Positions 48,925-60,394 of a stretch of 64,000 bases of DNA are shown piece by piece; the first letter of the stretch is position 1; each line of letters starts with the position of its first letter. This stretch comes from Anoplopoma fimbria. Its lineage: Eukaryota; Chordata; Actinopteri; Perciformes; Anoplopomatidae. The position numbers and the translations under genes are program-made. Where the stretch lies: assembly GCF_027596085.1 (NCBI RefSeq), contig NC_072467.1, positions 11,444,476 to 11,508,475 on the forward strand. The letters are read 5' to 3'. The notes under the pieces are model-generated. The model did not search any database, was not told the DNA's origin, and worked only from the letters and a program-made list of their open reading frames with translations.

Positions 48925-49320
48925 TCATGCTAGGGGGGGCTAAATAACGCTCCAGAGTTATGCAGAATATTGGCAAGGGAAAAAAAAACTGGGTGGGTGA
49001 GGGGTTTCTTGACTACTTGCTTCATGTAAATGAAAGTTGGTTTATGGGTAAGCACAAGTCTCCCCTTTACAGACAAAAGTTTTTAAAACCAAATTACATC
49101 AAGGATTTTTTATTGTGTTCTTCAAGGTCTTAGTGTCTTAATGTGCCATTTGGAAGCTTTTTTTTATACTTTTTTATAATTTGTTTTAATTTTGCACCAA
49201 ATCAGTGTAACAAATGGTGTCAACCTAAAAAATTGCTGCAACAATTTATGAGACATTAAGCATTGGAATTGCCATCATATACTGTCATCATAATGTTCTG
49301 AGGCCTAATACACTCTTAAC
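48925..49320 (+). repeat. Interspersed repeat family D, copy 2
   Basis: GGGGGGCTAAATAACGCTCC, AAGTCTCCCCTTTACAGACA, TTAGTGTCTTAATGTG, TTTTGCACCAAATCAG and AATTGCTGCAACAATTTATG parallel copy 1 at 43290-44000. This copy is shorter, with internal deletions. Confidence 0.65.
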
Positions 49321-50199
49321 TTTCAACATTTGAATAGGTGCTTTACCAAAATTCAATGGTGCTGTATCTCAAATTAATCTTCAGGATGTATACCAATTCT
49401 ACGTGGCGTAAATCGTTGACACGTAGACTGTTAATCCCGCCCCCGCATCCATTTTAAAAAAAGACAAAATGGTTGGTCTCTTGGGGATAAAATATCATGT
49501 TAGGATTGTCATTGTGGTCACACACTAAGTACTATAAATACAATTGCTACAACTCCTGAGTCCAGTATTATGTTCATGTTTATTGCATATTACAAATAAC
49601 TGCAATGTATTTCACAGGATAACATTGTTTTGTTGGTAAAAAAAAAATCAGTTTCAGTGCCCTTCATTGCTACAGGCAATTGCACAATAAGTGCAAAGAA
49701 TTTGGGCTTCATGCAAATGCATAGCTGGGGGATATTGAGGGCACAAAATATTGATTTGAAAGAATCTGACAGTTAGAGTGTATGTTTTACTAATTAGCAA
49801 TTTGAGGGGATTCATTATTCACTCAAGTAAATTATTTATCAAAATATTTACCCAAGATGCTTGCAGGGCTCAGTAATTCTCCTAAATAGAGCCGGACTGA
49901 TTTAAAAACGAATTAAACAGATTTCTTACAACACAGCACTGTTGCTATGAATACTTTGACCTGTATGTTTGCTTACATTCTGTAGAGAGCAATTGTGTCA
50001 AGGCAATCGGTGATATCAGAAGGGGGCAATGAAGAGCACAAACAGACGTTGACAAGACAGAGGGAGAGTTGCTAGGGAGGAGCGCACGCAGACTGATGCT
50101 GAGTGACCATCTGCTGAAGCTTTTCTCCTCTTCAGCCTCGTTTTCCAATGATAGCATCTCACTCTCCCTATCTAAGTCCCAATGTCTCTGGCTCTCAAT

Positions 50200-50202
<3 letters not shown>
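49321..50202. other. Noncoding stretch
   Basis: Nothing recognisable. Confidence 0.5.
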
Positions 50203-50291
<89 letters not shown>

Positions 50292-50303
50292 CTCTCTCTC
50301 TCT
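50203..50303. repeat. Compound (AC)43(TC)7 microsatellite
   Basis: A pure AC run to about 50288, switching directly to TC. Confidence 0.95.
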
Positions 50304-50768
50304 ATGATCTTTCACTTCTCTTTTCTGTCGGCCTGTCACTCATAGTCTCTGTGAAAACACAGGCTGCGTAGTGCTAAGAGGAAAAGCAAACAGTAGATCC
50401 CACCTGTGCTATGACTTACAAGCTCTCCTACACATGACATGCTTTCAAAGCCACAAAGGAACTGCTCGCATGCATTAAACAATTTCCTTCACCACTGAGA
50501 AAATAGTGGTGAGAATATCTTAACCGTTTATTTTCCCCCTAATCGTGTTATAACATCGCCATAGAATCATTGATACTGATTTGTCAGAGGGTGTTCATTC
50601 CTTCAAGATAACTACTGGGCTCAACATAGTGGCTTTATTGCTGTTCAAAAGAAGCATTAGCCTGGTCACACTGATATTTAAATCATCAACATTTTTGTGG
50701 TGCTACTAATGGTGTGACTGCACCTTAACACTGGCCAGCAGGGGAAACGTTAATATGCAGTGGGCTCA

Positions 50769-51250
50769 TAGACTGAATACAAGAAGTGGAAGTAGGCGTT
50801 GTGACGTCTCCCATTGGTTTGTTGTCTGCGGTTTTGATGCCATGAGTTGGGAATTTTTTGCCATCGCCATCTTGGATTTTGGCCGTTGCCATCCTTGTTT
50901 TTGCAACCAGTGAACACAAATGACCATATTTTGACTGCGGATGTGTGAGGTAGAGACGCTGTATAAGGGTCTGGTAGCGGTAGCGAACTATTTGACTTTA
51001 AATGGAACCATGATTTTCCAAATGGACAAAATGCTGAACATTAAACACTTGAAACTAGCAATTGAGACCATAGACTCATGTTCACAATGTTGACTGAGGT
51101 AATAAATCAAATAAGAAGTAGGGTAATTTTATCATTGATTTCCATACAATCAAACTTCCAACTACCAGCCATCAGGGGAGTCGTCCCCTGATGGCTGGTA
51201 GAGGAAAAGCTAGATTAATGCCCTCCGCATTGGCTTCACTTTCAGAACCA
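50769..51250 (+). repeat. Interspersed repeat family A, copy 4 (with foldback)
   Basis: Contains GTCTCCCATTGGTTTGTTG, CGGTTTTGATGCC, GCCATCGCCATCTTGGATTT, TTGAAACTAGCAATTGAGAC, ATAGACTCATGTTCACAATG, ATTTCCATACAATCAA and CGCATTGGCTTCACTTTCAG. It spans both ends of the family. At 51162-51201 the usual GCAACCAG segment is replaced by an inverted duplicate of the next block. Confidence 0.78.
51162..51201. repeat. Perfect 18-bp foldback with 4-nt loop
   Basis: CTACCAGCCATCAGGGGA, loop GTCG, then TCCCCTGATGGCTGGTAG. The right arm is the normal family A sequence; the left arm is its inverted copy. Confidence 0.95.
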
Positions 51251-52391
51251 GATGTTGTCGCCTGAGTGGGCTTGACAACACAGATTCATACCTAGAATCC
51301 AGAAAACCTTTTGTCTGAGCTGCATAAACAGTTCGGCAGTGGTGAAAAGGGGCAGTCCATTCTCACATGTAAAGTCATAAAAAAATAACCATATATAACA
51401 TATTCCGTGGTCTAAAATTACAAATAAATGCAAGTAAATGGAAGTAAGAAATGTCCTCATCCCCTCAAGTACAATGCAAGGATGGATTTTTGTGTACTCA
51501 TAATGTTAGTGAATCCATGTGAATGCCCATGTGTGTGTGTGTGTCACAATGCAAATGTGTGTTTTTTGTTCAGGCTATAGGCCTGTGGATGAGTGTGACA
51601 CAGTGATCATGGTCTGAATGATAAACGCTGGTTTCTGTCAACTCACATTAACTTCATTAATATGTCATTTATCAGCTCTACCACACTAGGTCACTGGTTT
51701 CCAATTAGTTGGAAACTGCACACAAGATTTGACTTCATCCCTCAAATTGTGACTCACTTAATGGAAAGGGAAACGTTGAGCTTAATGAAGCAAATTTATT
51801 GAGAAAACAAGTGTTGCTACGATGGTCTTATAGACCGTGGTGTGTGGCTGCAAAAAATATGACAATGAAAAAGGGTTTTATTGTTATTGATGTCAAGGCC
51901 ATGAATAAATGTTACGTTAATTGGGACTTCATGCAGGTAAAGTAGCTTTTGTATGTGTGAGCACATCACATTATCCCAGCATTAAGTCCAACGCTTTCCC
52001 AAATTAATTTCTATTATAAGGGGAAAGACACATATTTGTTAGCTGTGTAGCATGAGCTGAAATTGACTGACCTCTTTCATTTTGTTAGAAGTTCGAACTG
52101 AGCAATGCTACCATTACTGAAATTGATCACCCTATCAGGCAGACATCTGTATAACCTAACTTTATAATACTGTATATGTAGTGCAGGCTTAAATTTCCTC
52201 TGAAGACAAAAAAAGGAACTAAGGAAGACTGAATAATGTTTAAAATGTTATCTTCAATAGTAGTTGATTTCAATTGTTTAAGCATTTCATGGTAGATTCA
52301 AAACAGTAGGCAGTATAATACACGTTTATTGCTGTTTGTTGCTATACATAAATGGCAATGTGATCACACAGTCTAACTCAGAGATCATAAA
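51251..52391. other. Noncoding stretch
   Basis: Nothing recognisable before the TA run. Confidence 0.5.
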
Positions 52392-52396
52392 AATGG

Positions 52397-52398
52397 CC

Positions 52399-52429
<31 letters not shown>

Positions 52430-52430
52430 T
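52397..52430. repeat. (AT)n followed by poly-T
   Basis: About 12 AT units and a T-run. Confidence 0.85.
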
Positions 52431-52578
52431 AGTTTTAATTGTACTTGTTTTCACAAACCGTAAACATAATTGCTTGCCATACTTAGGGTTTTTAGAGGTA
52501 GTGCTGAAGGCCAGTTAGCACATAGTGAGTATGTCCATAACCTTGGTTTGAGGAAAAACATATCTGCTTTGTTGCTAG

Positions 52579-53172
52579 GAGTTGGATGAGAAGATTGTTA
52601 TCACTCTCATATCTGTCCATGAAATTTGAAGCTACAGCCAATAGCTGCTTAGCTTATTTTAGCATTATGTGGGAAACAGCTAACCCTCTGTCTGAAGGTA
52701 ACAAAATCCACCTACCAACATCTCTCAGGCTCAGCTATTTTAACACAATATATAAAGGGTTAATCAAGAAATACAGATTATTTTTTTGGGCTAATCCAAG
52801 GAATATCAATAAAATTAGTGTTGGTTTATTCACTTTAGGAATGACTTTTTTTTGCTTTGCTTTTTTTTTTTTATACAAATTAACTCTTCATATCTGCTTT
52901 TGTTTAATCTGCACAAAAATCATAAGGCTCGTTTTGCTGCTTGCCGACCTGACGCAAAACCCCTTGTAAAACCACATCTTTTTACATTGTTTTTGTACGG
53001 ATTAAACAATGTAAAGATATATAACATGAAAATGAATGAGTTTAAGAGATGCTGGTCCCAGGCTAGCTGCTTTCCTATTTCCAGTTTAGTGAAGCTCAGG
53101 TAACCGGCTGCTGACTCAACTTCATATTTGGTGTACGGAAGAGATTGTGGTATCAATCTTCTCATCTAACTC
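52579..53172. repeat. Palindromic repeat family C, copy 3 (most complete)
   Basis: Inverted ends of 26 bp (52579-52604 and 53147-53172) match at 23 positions: GAGTTGGATGAGAAGATTG against GAGTTAGATGAGAAGATTG on the other strand. Internal blocks include GAAGCTACAGCCAATAGCTG, GGTAACAAAATCCACCTACC and TGTTTAATCTGCACAAAAAT. I recognise the layout as a widespread teleost MITE-like repeat; superfamily uncertain. The open frames inside are chance. Confidence 0.65.
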
Positions 53173-54994
53173 TAAGGTTGATTTCTTTAGTTCGAGGTTT
53201 ATTCCACAATTTTTACACAGTTGCTAAAATATTTGGGATTAGCTACAACATCATTGTATCTATTTTTTATTTTGACTCGCACTTAAAGTACATTGTATTG
53301 TGCCATATTTACAATCATAAAGGTGTATTATGGATCATTACAAGCGTTTAAAGTGAACAGGTGTGAAACAGAAATGCTAACTAAAAACTGTGATACAAAA
53401 AAGAATTGCTGGGAATTCATAAAGGAATGGAAGATGAAATACACAACTTTTAAACATATAAATGATCAGTTCCTCCAATTCTTCATCCAATAATCTGCAG
53501 TGATGTGATGAGATATAAGCAGGGAGTCAAGTCAATGTCTCTGATGTCTGCTTTTCCAATAAAAAACGACATGTGCAGAGAGGTTCTCTGTGGCTTAAAG
53601 CATATGGGCCTGCCAACAGAGGCTGAAAGACAGCAAGTACACATGCAGGTAGACAAATCTAGATAAGTGAGAATGCAAGGGACATCAAGACAGAGAAAAT
53701 TACAAATAAATGGGCAAAGCAAAGGGAAATGTTGTAATTATTAACAAATGGACAAACTGGGGCCTTTACTAAGAAAATGAAAAAACAGATAAAGAAATAA
53801 AAAAGGACCAACATATAAAGAAAATAAAGAAAGAAATGTAAAAGAATCTGAGGAGAAATAAAATATGAGAGAAGACTGTAAAGAAGTGTAATATGAAGAA
53901 AGATGGACAGGAAGAGGATAAAACAGTGAAAAAATGACACACTTGACAATTACCTTCCATATTCTTCAGTAAACAAGAGGTTGAGGGTTGATCAGGGGAG
54001 AGAAAGGGTGAATGAATATGGGAGTGTTACCGTGCAACTGTATACATATTGAATCTGTGCCGGACCCCAGAATAGATCCACTACTGTCCCCCACCAGAGG
54101 GTCAGCCCTCACACAAGATGCGTTCTCCTCTGATATGCCAACATCTGAAATAATCTCTGTTGAAATTTAAACAATCATTAGTCTCATTCTAGATACCTGC
54201 CTGGGATATTGTATGTCAGTGTTCAACTGCTGTGTGTGATGAGGTTCCCACATAACAAAGGGCTCTGAATAAGAGCCTGAATTTGCACTTCCTCGTCAAA
54301 TTGCAAAGCGTGATCTGCAAGTTGTTACCACGGCAACAAACTTCTAGGTGGTCGGGGTAGCTTGGTTTTGTAAGAGGCAAAATGCATCCGAAGAGAAAAC
54401 TTAATTAGTGTAGTCAAAGAATTCCACCAAATTCCACAAAAGTTTTTGCCAGTTTTTGATTTTTTTTGGACCATAACATTGCTGTCATAAATGCTGGCAT
54501 GACGAAGCCCATTTTTTATTCATCAACCAAATTTCCAGACAAGAATGGTAATAACAGAAGATTCACGGGGAAATAATTCAACATTCAATGATTTTTTTCC
54601 ACGCTCAATGCGAATGCTTCCTACATGGTTCACGGTCATGGAAGCATGAAGAATAAAAGTTGCTTTGTAATCGTTGCATCCGTAAATGCATATCTAATAT
54701 TCATGGACTACTTTATTGCCTTTGTACATGCGCTGTAAAGAAACAAGTCAAGTATTACATTCAATATACACAAATGATGGATGAATATCCTGTAAACAAT
54801 TTGATTCAGCTGGCAAAATATAAACTCAAATGAAGATTTTTAAGACCTCCACTTGCGTAGCCTTCGCGCATCACGCACGAGCTGTGATCCCGGGCACTTC
54901 CAGAGTCATTTTCGGGAAGTGCTTGCTTTGCGCAGGCTTCACTACAGCGGGAATAAACTAAGCATATTTTTTTTTTATCAGCCTTCTGAAGGCA
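53173..54994. other. Noncoding stretch
   Basis: A-rich/purine-rich at 53770-53940. No gene or repeat family recognised. Confidence 0.5.
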
Positions 54995-55034
54995 AAACAG
55001 TGAAGTCAAAGGAGCTCCTTTGACTTCACTGTTT
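54995..55034. repeat. Perfect 40-bp palindrome without loop
   Basis: AAACAGTGAAGTCAAAGGAG is followed directly by its exact reverse complement. Symmetry ends at 54994/55035. Confidence 0.97.
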
Positions 55035-57630
55035 GGGATTAGCAGACAGATACAACCTATTAGGTTTCAATCAGCAGCAGTTTTCATCTAGAAGTACCTT
55101 TAAAAAACCACATGAATAGAGTGTTTACATCCTTCTGGAGCGACATAAAACATTATCCTAAAGGAAAAGGAAGTACACTGTAAACGGCAAACTCCGCTGA
55201 CTTCCTCGCTTAGTTTAAACAGTAAATAAAAATCACATCTAATCACAATGATGACACCCATAGTAATGCATTATGAATTATTCATAATCCATTCTGGTAC
55301 AGATTAAGTATGGTGGAACTGTGTGAGGCTGCATATCAGTATATACATTATTTAATGTTTGTTGTATGAATCTTTATGTGTGTAACTCTGTGGGTGTGTG
55401 TCTAATTGGCCGTCTGTGTGTACATGTGTATCTGCGTGTGTTCATGTGTTGTTTACCCTCCTAGGAGAGGTGACGAGTCACTGAATCAGCAGAAATGCCC
55501 GGCGTGGGATGAACTCTCGCAGCGGTCATACAGACACACATACACACACACATACACACACACGTACACACACAGAAATGGACCACCAAAACCTACATCC
55601 CTCTGTATTTCTTTTTCCTGCAGTCTTTCATAATGTTCTGTATTTTAACGCTCATCTCACTCCCTTTAGACCTCAACTCTTTGCTCTCTCGCCGTCTGTA
55701 GAGTCTCTTCTTCCATCAAACCAGACTGGCCCGAGGCTGACATGAATCTCCCACTGTGAGCACTGTGTGTGAATGCAGCTTTTGTCTTCCTCCTTAGATG
55801 TTTGTGTTCTGTGTTTTCCATGGTGAATATGGGGGATTGAACGTGTATTCATACGTACAGTATGAAGTCCATTTATGACAATCTCTCTTTTTCAATGACT
55901 AGTCAGCAAAACTGATCAGTTACTCACAACGATTTGAGCTTTTAACACTGAATATGCAAGAGTAGTCATGTGTGAAGGTGTATTCAGTAGCATTTCAATG
56001 TTGAAAAACATTTCAACCCTGAACGTACTTTCCACTTAACCTGCACATATACGGATATTGAAAAGTTTGTTATAAACAGAACTGTACGTTCTCTCTTCTC
56101 TGCAGGCTAATTCAACAGCATTCCATGCAGTGCCGTGGGTTATATATATTAGCAGTTTGTGTGGCCTATATTATATGACCTTAACACCTGTCCTGTGTTA
56201 GTACTGTTTAAAACGGAAGCTCTATGGCAGACACGCCTGAGAATTGAACTGGAAAAAGGTGCAGTGACACTGTATCTTGAGTCTAGAGGCAACCTCTACT
56301 AAATGTTTAAGGAAGTCATGTCTTTGTAGTAACTTATGTCATAAAATGGTTGGTGACAAAAATATGCATGTTGTTGATTAATGACCGTGACATTAGGCCC
56401 ACAGCAGAAGTCCTGTTCCACAAATGTACATGTGTGTCTGTTTTGAATTGAAGAAGCTACCATATCTATGGCGTCCTGATTCCTGTATTAAGACACGTTG
56501 TTGATGTGTGCAGTGAAATCTCCTCTTGCACGGGTCGCGTAACACATGTTTATGTGCTGGTTTGCATTTTGTGTTCGATTGTGTTTGTCATCGGCCTAGA
56601 TTAAGTAAAATATGTTTATTGATGCTTTCTAGGTGCTAGTTTGAAAATGTTAACAACCAATCCATGTTTAAAGGGGCAGGAGAAGAGCTAGCTCCGTAAG
56701 GCTCTGATATGGAGGTTCCATTTAGTTACATTGTGGTGCCTTCAAGCTCCATTCAATAAAAAATAGAATTGGACTAAGGAAAATATGACGTTATCATGAT
56801 GGGTTGAAATGTAATCTTGTAAAAGTTTGTTTTTGGTGAGAAACTTCGATAACTACAGTTGTTTAAGAAGATGTTTTCAACATAAATAGATAATAGAGAT
56901 TGAGTTATGACCTGTTTAATGTCTAACACTAGCTCTAAGCAGCTTATAATACACAATAAAAATTAATATAGACATGATTTCTTCATTAAAGATGCAATCT
57001 TTTATTTCCTAATCATTTGAATTGCGTTTTTATGCAAATAACCAATGTATATATAACCTAAACAACGTAAAAGGAAATAGTAGACGATGATAATTCAACA
57101 TGCAAGATTTAAAAACAGGATTGAGGATTATTTGAACACACATTTCCTGTAACTGAAGGATACTGCTACAGAAGATTTAGAGTGCCCCAGACTAGACTGA
57201 ACAGATATGTTTGATTACATTGATTGCACTGCAGCCCCTTATTCACAATCTGATGTTATATATATTTGTAGTATTTTTTTGTATTCTGGTCAAATGTTGC
57301 GTATCGTTATGAATCAGTGTATGCCTTGGGACACAAGACAAATACAATATTCAGATTAAATCAAAATCAAACTCTTCTTAAGAGTTTTTATTTTTTTAAT
57401 GGCAGCAACTCAAACAGAACATCTTGTTTTCCTTCTCAAACCAGTTCTGAGTGTTCTTGACACCGCTGACTCTTGTAAGGTTTAGAAGTCAATACAAACT
57501 TGACTACCAGGAGAACGCTTGGGCCCAGACTAGAGAGTGGAGAGCAGACATTTTGTAAGATCCCCCGTGCAGAGAGCAGTTCAAGATATTATTCTGTAGT
57601 GGTCTCACATCAAACAAATGCAAGAGTTCT
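55035..57630. other. Noncoding stretch
   Basis: Includes an interrupted CA run at 55532-55575. A good-looking acceptor at about 56105 has no matching donor. Nothing else recognised. Confidence 0.5.
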
Positions 57631-57638
57631 GTATAATG
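57631..57638. repeat. Target-site duplication of the hAT element, left copy
   Basis: GTATAATG, repeated exactly at 58787-58794. Confidence 0.9.
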
Positions 57639-58131
57639 CAGTGGTGTATAAAGTACCCAAAAGCCATACTTGAGTAAAAGTAAAGATACCTTACTGGGAA
57701 ATGACTCCAGTAAAAGTGAAAGTCACCTATTAGAATACTACTTGAGTAAAAGTCTTAAAGTATCTGATATGTACTGTACTTAAGTATCAAAAGTAATTTT
57801 CTGATATTAAATGTACTTAAGTATTGAAAGTAAAAGTACAAGTAAATGCTGTTAATAAAAAAGCAAAGGGTCAGAATTTTGAGAATTATAAAGTTTATTC
57901 TTTTAAGTGCTGTGGCCACCATGACCAAGGACAAGGAGGTACAAACAGAGACAGCAGCCTAACATACACCATGTATAGCTAAATTAGAAGATCAGACCCC
58001 TGTCCCCCCCCTCCCCCGCCAAAGATATACTCCAATCCTGTGGGAAACACTGCTAGATATCTTAACAGGTTTATGCTAATTATGATAACTAAACATTAAC
58101 GTTGCGGCTCATGGGATTAATCTTAATTTAC

Positions 58132-58356
58132 CTCAATGTGCTTCCTGAGGTTGGATGGGGAGTTTTTGAATGGCAATATTTCAGTAGCTTTGGGTAAGCA
58201 TAAGAGGCTCTTCATCCGGTACGAAGAATCTTTCACTCCAACATAAGAAAACATTTCTCGCAAATATGGCCACGGGTGTTGGTCTTCGTCACCACCGTGG
58301 TTTGTTGCGGGAGTAGCAGGTGCTTCCATTTCTGCTTCCATCATGAAATCAGTCAT
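58132..58356 (-). pseudogene. hAT transposase first exon (BED-type zinc finger), orphaned
   Basis: The minus-strand start at 58356 gives an acidic leader, then HPWPYLREMFSYVGVKDSSY, MKSLLCLPKATEIL and FKNSPSNLRKHIE. This is the amino-terminal BED-finger region of fish hAT transposases: aromatic residues, a Cys pair, then the Lys-Asn-Ser-Pro-Ser-Asn and His segment. The first Cys of the expected pair appears replaced by Ser (KSLLC), so metal binding may be impaired. The frame reaches GAG|GTAAAT at 58132/58131, a convincing donor, which suggests the exon normally splices to the rest of the transposase, here absent. Without splicing it stops three codons later (58123). Confidence 0.75.
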
Positions 58357-58747
58357 CGTAGAGTGGAATTCTACTCATGTAGTCGCTCGCTAGCTGGCAT
58401 CCTGGGCATCACTGGGAATCAAAAAACCGCGGCTTTGAGAGCACTTGTTTGCAATTGCGCATTAACGTGATTAACCAATGATTTAACTTGCAAGCTAGGA
58501 CCACTGATTCGCCAAACCTGCTTGCTTGCAGTCTGTGTTCCACCACAGTCCCCGACGTTGGTCTCATGATTCATTTTTTTTCTAAAGATAGATTTGATTT
58601 TGTAGCGAGTAACGAAGGTTTCAGGGGAAATGTATCGGAGTCAAAGTATCAGTTGTCTTTGCAAAATGTAGTGAAGTAAAAGTGAAAGTCAACAGAAATA
58701 TAAATAGTAAAGTAAAGTACAGATATCCAAAAAAACTACTTAAGTAC

Positions 58748-58775
58748 AGTAACGAAGTATTTCTACTTCGTTACT
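58748..58775. repeat. Subterminal hairpin of the hAT element
   Basis: AGTAACGAAGTA, TTTC loop, TACTTCGTTACT. Confidence 0.9.
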
Positions 58776-58786
58776 ATACACCACTG

Positions 58787-58794
58787 GTATAATG
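58787..58794. repeat. Target-site duplication of the hAT element, right copy
   Basis: GTATAATG, identical to 57631-57638. Confidence 0.9.
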
Positions 58795-59202
58795 CCACAG
58801 ACGCTCAACCTCTCCTTTAGTAACTGTACTACAAGCCCCCACAACTCACTGCTCTTGACCAAGGCGTATCTTTCCATTATTCAGGGACCATGTGGTTCCA
58901 GTTTCCCAGATGTATAATTTTACAAAAATACCCTTTACCCTTTTTTTTTCTATAACGCTCGGCTTTATCAAATAGGATTCGGTTCATATATATTTTTAAC
59001 ACTCACAATCATGGCTGAGTGTGAGCACCTGCTGCTGAAACACTAAAGGCTTTTGGCCAGAAAACACACAGTGTTTAGGCCCAAGGCTGCACCTGCTCTC
59101 CTCGGTATGGATTAAAAGGTAAAAAAAAAAAATTTGTTGCCAATTTTTTCTTCTTTTCTTTTTCCCCCTGTCCCGCTTTTCTCTTTTGTCTCACCTCTAC
59201 AG
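58795..59202. other. Noncoding stretch with pyrimidine tract
   Basis: It ends in a long pyrimidine run (about 59145-59200) that forms a strong acceptor context for the next feature. Confidence 0.5.
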
Positions 59203-59262
59203 GTGTCCAAACAGCTGGGCAGAGAAGCAAACTACTCTGATCTGCAGGAGCACCTGGACAAG
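59203..59262 (+). CDS. Candidate 60-nt internal exon of an unidentified gene
   Basis: A long pyrimidine tract and CTCTACAG (AG at 59201-59202) precede 60 nt that read, in phase 0, VSKQLGREANYSDLQEHLDK, an amphipathic and helix-like sequence. The 3' edge is AAG|GCAAGA, fitting the rarer GC-AG donor class; no good GT donor lies nearby. The exon is symmetric (0-0), so it could be skipped without shifting frame, and it is in phase with the candidate exon at 40-95. I do not recognise the protein. A second frame is also open. Against it: the GC donor and the lack of a family match. Confidence 0.35.
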
Positions 59263-59479
59263 GCAAGACAAACTACAGCAACAGCAGGAACAAAGGAGAG
59301 AAAAAAATGGTGACAACTGTCGTACAGCTGTGCAGTAAAAACATCCTCATTTTAGATTAGTGAAATTAAAAATAGGAGAATTTTTCAATAATGCCGTGGC
59401 TGCTACTTTTGCTAGTATAAGACCTGATGGAGTAATTTTTCAAAGCAAAATGTCTTTAGAAGACTTTTTCTTATATTTT
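59263..59479. other. Noncoding stretch
   Basis: Short AT-rich gap before the antisense LINE fragment. Confidence 0.5.
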
Positions 59480-59757
59480 TTCCTGGGCTGAAAACAGTCT
59501 GCTCCTGAAGAGGGCTTCAGTGTTGTGAGTCCAGTCCAGTTCTTTATTGATTAGGACTCCGAGGTACTTGATTGAGTCCATCCACTCCACCTCCTTTCCC
59601 TGGATGACAAGAAGGACAGGGGCCCACCACAAGCTCATGGTTTTGCTGATACTGAGCTTCAGGTGATTGTTGTTGCAGCGTGTCGATCAGTCCTAATAGT
59701 CTCTTAGTGAAGACGGCATGTTTCTCACTGGAAATCATTCACTGAAATCATACATGT
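59480..59757 (-). mobile_element. Antisense LINE fragment (L2/Rex1-type, after the RT core)
   Basis: The minus strand, with frame breaks, encodes NNHLKLSISKTM, then VIQGKEVEWMDSIKYLGVL, INKELDWTHNTEALF and RSRLF. I recognise these in order as the segment following the reverse-transcriptase catalytic motifs in fish L2/Rex1-type elements. At least two frameshifts and missing segments make it dead. It is separate from the fragment at 45390-45855 and in the opposite orientation. Confidence 0.75.
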
Positions 59758-60394
59758 CAATATAGGGATAGGAAAAACACTTGATTCCTTTCACTACATA
59801 TATGAGTCTGAACAGACATGGATGTAAACTACAACTTATCTGGTTGATGGAGGCGTACAACCGTCTAGTTAATTTTTGACACAACTATTTCTGTCACTTT
59901 TCATGGGAACATCCAAGTGTAACACTATGAAAGCCTTTCAGGTGAGAATGTCAGAAAATATGCGCCATTATCCACATATCACGTCTGCCCCTCAATGTAA
60001 CCGCCAGGCCAGCTGTGGTGCAATTCTGCACTGGCTGTCCTCCACGCTGGAGGAAAGTTAACAGGCACATCTCTTCATCAAACCACCACTTCAATACAAT
60101 GTGGTAATATCGAATTTAGGCAATGTTTCAAAATTAATAAAAAGTACTCTAGTAACTCTTGTTTCAGAAAATATAGTATATCTTAATTACTTTGATAACT
60201 GAAAATTGTTGTCAACAGTCACTTGACTTCTGCAGCAAACGTAGTAAATTAACTGAGCAGAGCAGAAGATTGTATTTAATGCAAGTTGGTCACATCTTAG
60301 TCATATCTGTTTAAGGTAAGTATCCACATGTGCATCCCTACTTAGTTAAGAAATGAGTTCACTGCTTTTTACACATTTATTTTGTGACGTATTT
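59758..60394. other. Noncoding stretch
   Basis: Nothing recognisable. Confidence 0.5.

Larger units (their letters stand above)
57639..58786 (-). mobile_element. hAT DNA transposon, internally deleted, 1148 bp
   Basis: Both ends read CAGTGGTGTATA inward (12 bp identical) and are flanked by the 8-bp duplication GTATAATG, the hAT signature. Subterminal DNA is full of AAGTAC/GAGTAAAAGT repeats, likely transposase-binding clusters. A perfect 12-bp stem-loop sits just inside the right end (58748-58775). On the minus strand the element keeps a first coding exon with a BED-type zinc finger, but no room remains for the RNase-H-like catalytic domain. It is a nonautonomous deletion derivative. The intact duplication suggests relatively recent insertion. 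Confidence 0.88.

Noticed and set aside
56085..56205. Strong acceptor (CTCTCTTCTCTGCAG) followed by about 31 open codons
   Set aside because: No credible donor; the frame ends in a stop without a polyadenylation context and the peptide is unfamiliar.
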